Shown piece by piece: positions 9,342 to 22,395 of a stretch of DNA of 64,000 bases; the stretch's first letter is position 1; each line of letters opens with the position of its first letter. The stretch lies in the NCBI RefSeq assembly GCF_018636735.1, contig NZ_CP045200.1, forward strand, positions 124,001 through 188,000, written 5' to 3'. Both the position numbers and the translations under genes were made by a program. The notes beneath the pieces are model-generated. The model was not told the DNA's origin and searched no databases. It saw nothing but the letters and a program-made list of their open reading frames with translations. This DNA is from Erythrobacter sp. 3-20A1M. GTDB taxonomy: Bacteria; Pseudomonadota; Alphaproteobacteria; Sphingomonadales; Sphingomonadaceae.

Positions 9342-10244
9342 GTGACCAGTTGGAAGCTTTCCGCCCATGCCGCCAAGCCGGTCGTGCAGGCGGCGTTACT
9401 GGCCCACGACGAGCGCGAGGACTGGGATCCGGAGCTCGTCATTTCGGGCAGCGAGATCGCTGAGGACCGGCCCGACGACTGGGTGCTGGAGGCGTGGTAT
9501 CCGCGCCGGCCCGGCAAGGCTGAAAAAACTGCGCTCGCCGCGCTGTTTGCGGGCGACGCGCCGCAGTTCACGGTCGAGAAGCTGGCGGACGAGGACTGGC
9601 TGACGCTCAGCCAGCAAGGTGTGGACCCGATCCGCGCCGCGCGGTTCCATGTCCGCACGCCCGACCATGCGCCCGACAAAGCGGCGGGAACGGTCGATTT
9701 CGTCATTCCCGCCAGCCAGGCCTTCGGCACCGGCCAGCACGAGACGACCGCGGGCTGCCTCGCCATGCTCGACGCGATGAAGCGCGGCGGCATCGTCGCC
9801 CGCAATGTCGCGGATATCGGAACCGGGACCGGACTGCTCGCCTTCGCCGCGCTGGCGCTGTGGCAGCGCGCCTTCGCCACCGCGTCCGACATAGATGCCG
9901 TGTGCGTCGGCGTGGTGGAAGACAATGCGCAGGCGAACGGCATCCCGATGGGTTCCGGCCGGGGGGAACTGGCGATGGTCGTCGCGGACGGGATGGACGA
10001 TGTGCTGCTGGCGGCGCGTGGCCCGTACGACCTGCTCATCGCGAACATCCTGGCCGGGCCGCTGATCGACCTTGCGCCGGATTTCGCGGAAGCGGTCGCT
10101 CCGGGCGGACAGATCCTGCTGGCCGGCTTGCTGACGACGCAGGAGGCGGCGGTGCGCCGGGCCTACCGGCGCGCGGGCTTCCGCCTGCGGGCACGGTTGG
10201 TCAATGGCGACTGGTCGATCCTGTGGCTGGTGCGGCGTCGCTGA
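9342..10244 (+). CDS. prmA: Ribosomal protein L11 methyltransferase
   Basis: SAM-dependent methyltransferase that trimethylates ribosomal protein L11. The 300-residue protein has the family marks in order: FGTGQHETT near 127-135, the SAM-binding motif DIGTGTGLLA near 153-162, and the catalytic region LLIANILAGPLI near 230-241. The start is GTG at 9342, nine bases after the preceding SDR stop. The N-terminal L11-recognition domain is present but divergent, as in other alphaproteobacteria. The downstream DUF2459 gene starts within a few bases of its stop. Confidence 0.92.
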   Translation: MTSWKLSAHAAKPVVQAALLAHDEREDWDPELVISGSEIAEDRPDDWVLEAWYPRRPGKAEKTALAALFAGDAPQFTVEKLADEDWLTLSQQGVDPIRAARFHVRTPDHAPDKAAGTVDFVIPASQAFGTGQHETTAGCLAMLDAMKRGGIVARNVADIGTGTGLLAFAALALWQRAFATASDIDAVCVGVVEDNAQANGIPMGSGRGELAMVVADGMDDVLLAARGPYDLLIANILAGPLIDLAPDFAEAVAPGGQILLAGLLTTQEAAVRRAYRRAGFRLRARLVNGDWSILWLVRRR

Positions 10245-10248
10245 GGCG

Positions 10249-10983
10249 GTGCGGACGGGAGCCTATCGCCTTGCGCTTTGGCTGACGGGCGGGCTGTCGG
10301 CGGCGATTCTGCTGTTTCTACTGGCGGCATGGATCGGCAGCTCGATCCCGCGCAATGCCGGATGGCGCGAACCCGAGGATGGCGTGACCATCATGGTTGA
10401 GAGCAACGGGGTACACACCGGAATTGTGTTGCCCATCGTCACCGCGCAGAAGGACTGGCGCACGGATTTCCCCTTCCTGCGCGACCCTCTGCCGGGCGGC
10501 GAGCAGCCGACGCATATCGATGTCGGCTGGGGAGAGCGCGAGGTGTTCCTGAACGTTCCGAGCTGGAGCGACCTGAAGGCGCGGACGGTGCTGCGCATCG
10601 TCACGGAGGGCGGGCCGGGACTGCTCCGTGTGGTTCCCTTCGCCCGCCCCGCGCCGGGCGAGGATTGGCGCCCGCTGCGCCTGCGCCCGGCGGAGTATGC
10701 ACGGCTGGTGCGGCGGATCGAGGCCGCCCTGCCCCCGCTCGCGCCCGGCGCGGGCCGCGTCGCCTATACCAGTTACCAGGCCAACGCGCGCAATTTCGAC
10801 GCAACTGGGCGCTACACCCTGGGCAACACCTGCAACCAGTGGGTCGGCGATACGCTGGCCGCAGCGGGGGTCGAAATGGGGCGCTGGACACCGTTCGCGG
10901 GCGGGGTGATGAAATGGATTCCGCGCCCGGCCGAACGGTCCGGCGAATGGCGCGCGCGAACCAATCGCGCCCTCGCCCGTTAG
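10249..10983 (+). CDS. DUF2459 (TIGR02117) family membrane-anchored protein
   Basis: Conserved protein of about 244 residues, known in some bacteria beside polyhydroxyalkanoate genes; no biochemical role is established. One N-terminal membrane helix (about 10-30) precedes a periplasmic domain with the family signatures ESNGVHTGIVLP, DVGWGEREVFL and NTCNQWVGD. GTG at 10249, just after the prmA stop, is preferred over the ATG at 10204 inside prmA because it gives a short N-terminus before the helix. Translation coupling with prmA is likely. Confidence 0.8.
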   Translation: MRTGAYRLALWLTGGLSAAILLFLLAAWIGSSIPRNAGWREPEDGVTIMVESNGVHTGIVLPIVTAQKDWRTDFPFLRDPLPGGEQPTHIDVGWGEREVFLNVPSWSDLKARTVLRIVTEGGPGLLRVVPFARPAPGEDWRPLRLRPAEYARLVRRIEAALPPLAPGAGRVAYTSYQANARNFDATGRYTLGNTCNQWVGDTLAAAGVEMGRWTPFAGGVMKWIPRPAERSGEWRARTNRALAR

Positions 10984-11026
10984 AAGGGCTTCCATCCACG
11001 GGTTCGCACCGCAGAGGGGCATGTTC

Positions 11027-12510
11027 ATGAGCGACACAGGGCTGAAGGGCGCATTGCGCGGAAACTACGCGCTTGTGCTCGCCATCACCTGTTCGCCCTG
11101 GTCCCGTACCTGATTGCGACCAGCGCCACCGAACTGCTGCGCGATGCGATCATGCGCGACACCGGCATATCGAAGGGGGCGCTGGGCCTCGCGACCTCGC
11201 TGGCGACCGCGGGCTACGCCTTCGGCGCACTGCTGGCGGGCGATATCGGCCTGCGCTTCCACCGCCGCCCGCTGTTCGCGCTGTTCACGGCGAGCGCGGC
11301 CGTCGCCTGGACGCTGACGGTATCGGGCATGGGCCCGGCGGCGTTCGCCATCGGCCTCGTCCTGGCGGGCCTGTCGACCGGCCTGCTGCTGGTGGTCGCC
11401 CTGCCCCCGTGCTTCCAGCACTTTCCGGCCAGTCGGCTCCACATAACCGCCGCATTCGTCAACATCGCGCTGTTCGGCGGGATCGCAGCGGGACCGCTGA
11501 TGGGCGGATTGGCGGCGAGCGGGCTGGGCTGGCGCACGATGTTCACCGCGTTCGCCGCGATCGCGGCACTGGCGTGCGTGCTCAGCCGCATCGTCCTGCC
11601 GCACGAGGAGCCGCCGGAGCCCGGCCTGACCTTCGACTGGCGAGTGGTCGTGTTGAGCGCCGGGGCCACAATCCTTCCCTTCGGCGCGGTCGCCTTCCTG
11701 CCCGCGACGGGCTTCGTCTCGCCCCTGTTCCTGGTGCCGCTGGCGATCGGGCTCGCCAGCTTCGCCGCGATCTTCATCGTGGAGGACCGCGCGCGCGAGC
11801 CGCTGATCAAGGTGCGGCAGATGCTGCATACCCTGCCGATCATCGGCACCATCATCGCGTCGTTCGCCGGGGGCGTGTTCCTCACCCTGCTGACGCTCTC
11901 GCTCCAGCGATTGACGACGATCTGGGGCTGGAGCCCGGGCGAGGCGGGTCTTGCCTTCTGGCCGCTGCTCCCGGGTGCGCTGCTCGCTTCGGTGCTGATC
12001 TATTTCGTGTTCCGCACCCGCTACCTGCCGATCATGATCCTGGCGGGCATGAGCGTGACCGCAGTGGCGGGCGGCCTGCTGATGGCGGCGCAGGGTCCGG
12101 ACCAGGTCTCGTTCGTCACCATCGGAGCGGCTCTGCTGGGTTTCGGCGCCGGATCCACCGTCTCGCCCGCCCTGTTCCTGGCTGCGTTCTCCGTCCCGTC
12201 GAACCTGCTCGGCCGTGTGTTCGCCTTCATCGAGCTGGTGCGTTCGGTCGGCGATTTCCTGATCGGCCCAGTGCTCGCGCAGTTCGCGGTGCTGATCGCC
12301 ACCGGCGATACGATCACCACCAAGTCGGTCGACATCACGCTCGGCATCGCGGTGGCGATGGGCGCGGCCACGCTGCTGTTCGTGGCGATCGCCTTCCTCA
12401 CCAGCTATCGCCGCCTGCCCACGCCGAAACTCGAACAATGGCTGGATGGCGAGGACGAGGTCGCGATCGAAAGCCCGCCGGTTCTGCGCGGGCTGGACGA
12501 GACCGACTGA
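11027..12510 (+). pseudogene. MFS transporter with one-base frameshift near its start
   Basis: Major facilitator superfamily permease with about a dozen or more hydrophobic helices, substrate unknown. ATG at 11027, with AGAGGGG seven bases upstream, opens SDTGLKGALRGNYALVLAIT and then runs into a stop at 11111. The rest of the protein, FALVPYLIATSATEL onward, lies in another frame. At about 11088-11091 the sequence ATCACCTGTTC would become ATCACCCTGTTC (I-T-L-F) with one added C, restoring a 494-residue protein. The remaining frame is intact to the TGA at 12510 and could alternatively start at the internal ATG at 11152, losing the first helix. An assembly error is plausible. Confidence 0.8.
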
Positions 12511-12513
12511 GGT

Positions 12514-14040
12514 TCAGAGTTCCGGCGGCAGAAGTTCGCACAAGTCGCCGCGAAGGTCGGACTTCTTCGTGACGCCTGTATCGTCGAACAGGACGTAGGC
12601 TTTCTGCCGGCCCTGCCAGCGGGGCCATTGCGGCACGCCCTTGCCGTTCGGATCGCCGGTCCTGGCGAAGTTGGTCCAGTAATCCTGCAACGAGACCCCG
12701 CCGCCGAACGCGATCGAGTCCATGACATAGGCCACGTCCTTCGCATGCGCGGTCAGCCCGCCGTCCTGCGAGAGGTCGAATTCGTAGCGCCACACCGGCC
12801 ACCCCTCGCCCGCCAGCATGGTCGCCAGATTGTTCGCCGGGCAACGGAAGACGTAGTCGGTCGCCACCTCCAGCTGCGGATGGCCCAGCCGGGGATCGTG
12901 GTCCGCCCCGTCGAAATCATAGAACGCCAGCGCCTTCGCCGCATTCGGACCGTAGATCTGCCCGACCATCGCCTCGATCGGATAGGTGCCCGCCGGCGGC
13001 CCGAACTCGGCCCGGTTGGACCCGATGATCACCGGCTTCTTCGGCGCCTTAGCCAGCAGTGCCTTCGGGCTGTCGGGCAGGACCACGCCGTCGACCGTGG
13101 TCTTCAGCCACATCAGCCCGTTGCCCTGGATACTCTTGTCCTCCAGCTTCAGATCGGCGTCGAGCAGCGCGTTGACCGAGGTCCGCCGCAGCTTCTCGAT
13201 CGACCCGCCGGTGTCGAGCAGCTTGTCGGTCTGGTCGGCGATCGCAAAGGCTTCTTCCTGGCTGCGGAACGGCATGCCGAAGCCGGGCGTGCCGCTCTGC
13301 ATGATCGCGCGTCCGAACAGACCACGCGCCTGCGGTGCGGCCAGCATCAGCGAGACGTCCTGCGAGCCCGCGCTTTCGCCGAAGATCGTCACGTCGTCCG
13401 GATCGCCGCCAAACTTCGCGATATTTTCGTGGACCCATTGCAGTGCCGCGATCTGGTCCATCAGGCCGTAATTGCCCGCATGGCCGCCCGCCTCCGCCGC
13501 CGCGCCCCGCGGAGCGAGGAAGCCGAAGATTGCGAGCCGGTACTGGATCGCCACCAGCACCACGCCCTGATCGGTGATGCGCGATTCGACCATGCCATGG
13601 GCCGATCCCGCCTTGTTCGACCCGCCGTGAATCCAGACCATTACCGGGCGCTTGCCCGACAGGGCGGGCGTGCGCACGTCCAGCGTCAGGCAGTCCTCGT
13701 CCGCGAAGAGATAGTCCGCGCGGTTCCAGCCCTGGTCGTTCTGGATGCAGGCGGGGGTCGGCTCGGTCGTTTCCTTCACGCCCGTCCATGGTTGGACCGG
13801 TTGCGGGGCCTTCCACCGCCGTTCTCCGATTGGCGGAGCGGCGAAGGGAATACCGCGAAAGACCAGCGCACCGCCGCCCTCCGCCATTTCGCCCGCGATC
13901 GTCCCACCCGTGACCGCGACCTGCGGGACTGGTTCGCCTTGCGCAACCAGCGGGGAAGCAACCGCCAGTGCCCCGATCGCGGCTGCCGCCATCATGGCTC
14001 CGCATGCGGTTCGCGCCCGCGATTTTCCGACTCGCGACAT
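12514..14040 (-). CDS. Secreted type-B carboxylesterase
   Basis: Carboxylesterase/lipase family B enzyme of about 508 residues, exported by a signal peptide (hydrophobic segment ending VASPLVAQG). Motifs: oxyanion-hole WIHGG near 136-140 and nucleophile elbow GESAG with Ser at about 223. The family Asp/Glu-His pair should lie in the C-terminal half. Start ATG at 14038-14040 is chosen because GAGGGGAG precedes it and the signal peptide follows; a longer reading frame upstream to 14142 has no such support. It converges with the MFS gene, three bases apart. Natural substrate unknown. Confidence 0.85.
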   Translation of the reverse strand: MSRVGKSRARTACGAMMAAAAIGALAVASPLVAQGEPVPQVAVTGGTIAGEMAEGGGALVFRGIPFAAPPIGERRWKAPQPVQPWTGVKETTEPTPACIQNDQGWNRADYLFADEDCLTLDVRTPALSGKRPVMVWIHGGSNKAGSAHGMVESRITDQGVVLVAIQYRLAIFGFLAPRGAAAEAGGHAGNYGLMDQIAALQWVHENIAKFGGDPDDVTIFGESAGSQDVSLMLAAPQARGLFGRAIMQSGTPGFGMPFRSQEEAFAIADQTDKLLDTGGSIEKLRRTSVNALLDADLKLEDKSIQGNGLMWLKTTVDGVVLPDSPKALLAKAPKKPVIIGSNRAEFGPPAGTYPIEAMVGQIYGPNAAKALAFYDFDGADHDPRLGHPQLEVATDYVFRCPANNLATMLAGEGWPVWRYEFDLSQDGGLTAHAKDVAYVMDSIAFGGGVSLQDYWTNFARTGDPNGKGVPQWPRWQGRQKAYVLFDDTGVTKKSDLRGDLCELLPPEL

Positions 14041-14248
14041 CCCCACTCCCCTCTTCATCCATTGAGGGAGGCACCGTCCCACCATTGGCCGACCCGCGCA
14101 AGCGGGATCGCTACCCGCGCTTTTTCCAGCGAAGTTCGACAATCGGGCGAGTAGGCGCTATTGCAACCACAAGCCACGGGACCGGGTTGCCCAGCTGGTG
14201 AGATCGCATGTCCGCCGTCTCGCAAACCCACCACCCGAAGAGTCGCCC

Positions 14249-15280
14249 ATGCACAGACTGGCTCAGTTCGACGTATCGCGCCAATTCCAGACCCGCCGGG
14301 GGAAGAAGGCGGCGCAATACGGCTTCGGCGTAATGTGCGCCGGCGCGATGATCGGCGTCAGGACCACGGTCGATCTGATCGCACCGAGTTCTGGGCCTTT
14401 CGCGCTGATCTACCCCACCGTCCTGCTCGCCACGCTCTACGGCCATTTGCGCGCCGGGGTCACGGCGGCAATCCTGACGTTCCTGTGGGCGTGGTACTTC
14501 GTCCTGCCGGCACCGTCCTCGTTCACCTTCACCAACCCGACCGACCCCGGGCGGGTCGTGCTTAATGCGGTGTGCTGCCTGATCGTGATGTGCTTTGCAG
14601 AGGCCTTCCGCCGGGCCGCGCATGGCTCTCTGAAAGAAATACAGAGGTCCGCGGATCGGCGCCTGACCCTCCTCGCGGAGCTGGAGCACCGGACGAAGAA
14701 CAATTTCGCGCTGGTGGCGAGCATGCTCGAATTTCAGAAGCGCCGCCTGTCCGACATCACCCTGCACCGCCCGATCGACGACGCGGTCGGTCGCATCCGC
14801 ACCTTCGCCGATGCCTATTCCAATCTCGCCTACGAGCAGGCCGAGCACAGCGACGTCGAGATGGAGCTCTATCTGGACGCTCTGATGAACCGGCTCGAAA
14901 AGGCCGCGGTGCCCAGCCATGTCCGCCTGTACCGCGAGATCGAGCCGGTCACGCTACCGCGTGAGACCGCCGTCGCCATCGGGCTGTATCTCAACGAAGC
15001 GCTGTCGAATTGCCTCAAATACGCTTTCCCCGACGGGCGGAGCGGCACGATCGGTGTTTTCTTCCACGTCACGGAAGGGGAGTGGCGGCTTACCGTCGAC
15101 GACAACGGCGTGGGGCATGGCGCCGTATCCGATGGTTCGGGCGGCCTCGGCACCAGCCTGATGGCCGCGTTCGCCCAGCAGGCAGGCGGTACGCATGAGG
15201 CTGCTCCGATCGTGGGCGGCTTCCGCGCCTCGCTGAGCAGCAGCCGCGTGGCGGCGACAGATACTGCCACGGCGCGATAG
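14249..15280 (+). CDS. Membrane sensor histidine kinase, HisKA_2 type
   Basis: Sensor kinase of about 343 residues. The N-terminal third has three to four membrane helices resembling the DUF4118 domain (for example LIYPTVLLATLYGHLRAG). A HisKA_2 dimerisation box follows, LAELEHRTKNNF, with the phospho-acceptor His near 147. The HATPase domain has N-box LNEALSNCLKYAF and DDNGVGHG. Kinases of this class are common in the alphaproteobacterial general stress response, but no EcfG, NepR or PhyR gene is in the window and no response regulator is adjacent. Start 14249 has GAAGAG upstream; an in-frame ATG lies at 14198. Confidence 0.8.
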   Translation: MHRLAQFDVSRQFQTRRGKKAAQYGFGVMCAGAMIGVRTTVDLIAPSSGPFALIYPTVLLATLYGHLRAGVTAAILTFLWAWYFVLPAPSSFTFTNPTDPGRVVLNAVCCLIVMCFAEAFRRAAHGSLKEIQRSADRRLTLLAELEHRTKNNFALVASMLEFQKRRLSDITLHRPIDDAVGRIRTFADAYSNLAYEQAEHSDVEMELYLDALMNRLEKAAVPSHVRLYREIEPVTLPRETAVAIGLYLNEALSNCLKYAFPDGRSGTIGVFFHVTEGEWRLTVDDNGVGHGAVSDGSGGLGTSLMAAFAQQAGGTHEAAPIVGGFRASLSSSRVAATDTATAR

Positions 15281-15306
15281 CGGCGGGCTGAAATTCGCGA
15301 GGTGCC

Positions 15307-18379
<3,073 letters not shown>

Positions 18380-18383
<4 letters not shown>

Positions 18384-20044
18384 ACTCCCTCCAGCAATCT
18401 GTCTGCCTGCGCCCTTGCCTCGGGCGTCACTTCCGCGCCCGACAGCATCCGCGCGATCTCTTCCTGCCGCCCACTCTCGTCGAGCAGGGTGACGCTGGTT
18501 TTCGTCACCGTGCCCTCGCTCGACTTGTGGATGACGTAATGCATGCGCCCGCGCGCCGCGACCTGCGGCGAGTGGGTGACGGCCAGCAATTGCCCGTCTC
18601 GCGCCAGCCGCGCAAGCCGTTCGCCGATAGCGCTCGCGACCGCGCCGCCCACGCCGCGGTCGATCTCGTCGAAGATCACCGTCGCCGCCCCGCCCTGCTC
18701 CGCCAGCGCGACCTTCAGCGCCAGGATGAAGCGCGACAGCTCGCCCCCGCTCGCGATCTTGCCCAGCGGCGCGAAGTCCGCGCCCGGGTTCGTCGCGATC
18801 AGAAATTCGACCGCGTCCAGCCCGTGCGCGCCCCAGCGCTCCTCCGGCAATTCGGTCACCTGGGTGCGGAAGCGCGCGGCGTCGAGCTTCAGCGGGGCGA
18901 GCTCCTCCGCCACCGCAACGTCCAGCCGCTCCGCCGCCGCGACGCGCGCCGCGTGCAGCGCATGTGCCGCATCGCGATAGGTCTCGCCCGCTTCGCGCTC
19001 CGCCGCCTCCAGCGCGTCGAGCTCCGCCTCCCCGCCTTCGATCGCGTCGAGAGCGGCACGGAACTCGCGCGCCTTTTCCGGCAGTTCATCCACCTCGCAG
19101 CGATGCTTGCGCGCCAGCGCCCGCAGGTCGAACAGGCGCGTCTCGGCGGCCTCGAGCGCGGCGGGATCGTGGGTGAGCGCCTCTGCCGCCTTCTCCAGCT
19201 TCTCTTCCGCCTCGGTCGCCTCGATTACCGCGCGGTCGAGGCTGGCGAGCGCTTCGGCGAGCAACGCGTGCTCGGGCGCGATCCGGTCGAGCCGCCGCGC
19301 CGCCCCGCGCAATGCCGCCAGCGGCGAGTCCGAACCGTCCCACACATGGCGCAGCTCCTCGAGGTCCCCCGACAGCCGCTCCCCCTTCTGCATGGCGGCG
19401 CGCGCTTCGGCGAGGCGTTCTTCCTCGCCCGCCTGCGGCTCCAGCGCGGTCAGTTCGGCAAGATGGGCGAGCAGCAGGTCCTGCTCCTCCTTCGCGGTAT
19501 CGATCCGTTCGCGCGCCTCGCGCAGCGCCTCTGACGCCGCGCGCCAGTGCTGCCAGCTGCGCGCGACCGCGGCCGTATCCGCACCGGCATAGCGATCCAA
19601 CAGCGCCCGATGCCCGCGCGGATTGACCAGACCGCGATCGTCGTGCTGCCCGTGCAATTCGACCAGCGCCGGGGCCAGTTCGCGCAGCAGCGCGACGCCC
19701 GCCGGCTGGTCGTTGACGAAAGCCTTGGAGCCGCCATCGGCGCGCAGCTGCCGACGGATAAGCAACGGTTCGCCCGGCTCGATCTCCACCCCGGCATCGT
19801 CGAGCGCTTCGACGAGCGCCGCCGGAAGCGCGCCGAATTCGAAGCTGGCGGTAACGCTGGCCCGCTCTTCCCCCGCCCGCACCAGACCGCTGTCGGCGCG
19901 ATTGCCGAGCACCAGCCCCAGCGCATCGAGCAGGATCGACTTGCCCGCGCCGGTTTCGCCGGTCAGCACGCCGAGCCCGCGCCCGAAATCGAGATCGAGC
20001 GCCTCGATCAGCACGATGTTGCGGATGGAAAGCCGGGTCAGCAT
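18380..20044 (-). CDS. recN: DNA repair protein RecN
   Basis: SMC-like ATPase of double-strand-break repair, 554 residues. Walker A GETGAGKS at about 29-36 and Walker B TVIFDEIDRGVGG near 435-447, with the signature GGELSRFILALK just before it, flank a long Glu/Ala-rich coiled coil (about 160-360). Length and architecture are normal. It overlaps the downstream hydrolase gene by four bases. The 138-bp gap to bamD upstream holds only a small GC hairpin near 20144-20159. Confidence 0.95.
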
Positions 20045-20181
20045 GGATCCAACGGTCTAGCGCGACTGCAGCGCGGCGTCACGCGGTCTCACCGGTCTAT
20101 ATCCCCAGAGCCAACGGCCGGACCGCCGAACTCGGAATTAGCGGGAAAGCGCCCGCGATCCCCGACCCGCCAGCTCGGCCG

Positions 20182-20979
20182 TCAGGTCGCCTGGGCGTTC
20201 GGCGCGTACTCGTCGATCAGCTTGTACGCTTTTTCGTACCACTCGCTTCCCGGATAGTTCGCGCCCAGCACCGCCGCGTATTTCTTCGCCTCGCCCGGAA
20301 TGCCCAGCGCCAGGTTGGTTTCGGTCAGGCGGTATAGCGCCTCGGGTGCGTGGCTGGTGGTCTGGTAGTTCTCGACCACGTTCTGGAACCGGATCGCGGC
20401 GGCCAGCCACTTGCCCGAATTCTCGTAATAGCGGCCGATCGCCATCTCCTTGCCCGCGAGATGGTCGTTCACCAGGTCGATCTTCAGCTGCGCGTCGGCG
20501 GCGTATTCGCTGTAGGGAAACCGCCGGGTCAGCTCGCGCAGCGCGGTCAGCGTCTGCTCGGTCGTCTTCTGGTCGCGCTGCACATCCCCGATCTGCTCGT
20601 AATAGCTCAGCCCGATCAGGTAATAGGCATAAGGCGCGTCCTTGTTGCCCGGGTGGATCGACAGGAAACGCTGGGCGCTCTGGATCGCCTTCGTGTAATC
20701 CTGCGCCACGTAATAGGAGAACGCGCTCATCAACTGGGCGCGGCGCGCCCACGGGGAATAGGGATGCTGGCGCTCGACCTCGTCGAACAGCGCCGCGGCC
20801 AGCTTGGTGTCGCCCCGGTCGAGCCGTTCCTTCGCGCTCAGATACAGCGTCTCCACGTCGCGCGCGACATAGGCGGTATCGCGCGGCCCGCCACTGGCGC
20901 CGGTTGCACAGCCGGAAACCACGGTGGTTGCGGCAAGAAGCGAAACGGCGGCGGCGCGCCGGAGGGAACGGGTCGTCAT
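20182..20979 (-). CDS. bamD: Outer membrane assembly lipoprotein BamD
   Basis: TPR lipoprotein of the BAM complex, which inserts beta-barrel proteins into the outer membrane. It has 265 residues, a lipobox VVSGC (Cys near 24) and five TPR-like repeats starting at ARDVETLYLSAKERL, with FSYYVAQDYTKAIQSAQRFL and YAYYLIGLSYYEQI as clear family segments. It precedes recN on the same strand, an arrangement common in alphaproteobacteria. Its stop at 20182 is followed by a 138-bp spacer. Confidence 0.94.
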   Translation of the reverse strand: MTTRSLRRAAAVSLLAATTVVSGCATGASGGPRDTAYVARDVETLYLSAKERLDRGDTKLAAALFDEVERQHPYSPWARRAQLMSAFSYYVAQDYTKAIQSAQRFLSIHPGNKDAPYAYYLIGLSYYEQIGDVQRDQKTTEQTLTALRELTRRFPYSEYAADAQLKIDLVNDHLAGKEMAIGRYYENSGKWLAAAIRFQNVVENYQTTSHAPEALYRLTETNLALGIPGEAKKYAAVLGANYPGSEWYEKAYKLIDEYAPNAQAT

Positions 20980-21072
20980 GGGGCAAGCCTATAACCGCGG
21001 CTCCGCTGAACGCCAAGTGAAGTTGGCGCGGATGTCGACGGCTTGCGCATGCGCGGCGAGAAGCCGCTATTC

Positions 21073-22227
21073 CTAGCTGACCCGGCCCTCTGTCGGCGAT
21101 GGCGCGTCCCAGCGCAGGTGGCGTTTTTGCAGCGAGACGAGGTTCTTCGCGCGCACGATCTCGCCCTTCGTATTGTACCCCAGCAGCTGCTCCGCCGGCA
21201 TATCGCGATTGTTCACCATCACGCGGATTTCCTCCGCAGTAAAATCGCTGAGGCCGCGTGCGCGTTCCTCGCCATTGGTGTCATAGATGTGGAGCACGTC
21301 GCCACGGGTGAAGTCGCCGTCGACCGACACCAGATCGTCGCGCGTGATCGAGCGGTCGCCATTAGCCAGCGCTCCGGCAAAGTCCGGGTCGACCACCAGG
21401 CTGCCGGCCATCTGCAGCCGGTTGGCGATCCAGCTTTCCCAGCCGGTCGCGGGATCGGCATGGGCGACGCATTTCGTGCAGCGGCGCTCACCGCGCAGGA
21501 CCGAGGTGAGCGGATTGTCCACCTCGCCATCGGCGATCCAGGTGGTGCAGCCGGCCTCCTGCGCCATGTTCGCGGCGATCAGCTTCGTTTCCATCCCGCC
21601 GGTGCCCAGCGTGCTCTTGCCCTTGGTCGCCTCGATATAAGGCGCCACGTCCTCGACCACCTCGACCAGCTTGGCCTCGGGATCGTCGGGATTGCGGTCG
21701 TACAGCCCCTCCACCCCGGTCAGGATGATGAGGTCCTGCGCGCCGACCATCTGCGCGACCTTCGCCGCCAGCCGGTCGTTGTCGCCGACCCGGATTTCCT
21801 CGGTCGTGATCGAATCGTTCTCGTTCACGATCGGTACCACGCCCGCTTCCATCAAGCGGTTGACCGTGTTGCGGGTGTTGAGGAAGCGGCGGTGATCCTC
21901 AAAATCGCCGAGCGTCAGCAGCACCTGCGCGATGTCGATCCCGTATTCGTGCCCGATCTGCTTGTATGCGTTGAGCAGCAGCGGCATGCCGCACGCGGCG
22001 GCCGCCTGCTTGTCACTGACGCCCGCGCTTTCCGGGGTCTCGCCCATCATCCTGAGCCCCAGCGCGACCGCACCGGAGGAACACAGGATCACATTGGTCC
22101 CTTCCTCTCGCAACTGGGCCACGTCCTCCATCATGCGCTGCATGAATCCGAAACGGGGGGTGAGAAGGTCGGTATTGGCCAAGAGGGCCGATCCGATTTT
22201 GACGACGACGGTATGGTTATCGGGCAC
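21073..22227 (-). CDS. proB: Glutamate 5-kinase
   Basis: First step of proline synthesis: phosphorylates glutamate to glutamyl-5-phosphate. The 384-residue protein has an amino acid kinase domain (VVKIGSALL near 7-15, VNENDSI near 137-143, GTGGMETK near 210-217) and a C-terminal PUA domain (from about residue 290, LVSVDGDFTRGDVLHI). It is transcribed away from proC and proA, which lie just across a 168-bp divergent region, so the three-step pathway is complete here apart from being on two strands. Confidence 0.95.
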   Translation of the reverse strand: MPDNHTVVVKIGSALLANTDLLTPRFGFMQRMMEDVAQLREEGTNVILCSSGAVALGLRMMGETPESAGVSDKQAAAACGMPLLLNAYKQIGHEYGIDIAQVLLTLGDFEDHRRFLNTRNTVNRLMEAGVVPIVNENDSITTEEIRVGDNDRLAAKVAQMVGAQDLIILTGVEGLYDRNPDDPEAKLVEVVEDVAPYIEATKGKSTLGTGGMETKLIAANMAQEAGCTTWIADGEVDNPLTSVLRGERRCTKCVAHADPATGWESWIANRLQMAGSLVVDPDFAGALANGDRSITRDDLVSVDGDFTRGDVLHIYDTNGEERARGLSDFTAEEIRVMVNNRDMPAEQLLGYNTKGEIVRAKNLVSLQKRHLRWDAPSPTEGRVS

Positions 22228-22395
22228 GCTGTATCTTCGTCCTCCGGTTGAATAAGGCGGCGATCCACCTAGGTATTGATTGTGCGGCGCACAACCGGCG
22301 CAATTGTAAAGCTTCGCTTTGCAGGCCGGAATCCGGTGGGGAACCGATACCCTGCCAGACGCGCTTTTTCGATATTCTTAAAGGGAGAACGAACC

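Noticed and set aside
11065-12438. 457-codon minus-strand frame over the MFS transporter
   Set aside because: Extreme Arg/Gln/Glu composition typical of antisense GC-rich frames; the hydrophobic MFS frame is the real one.
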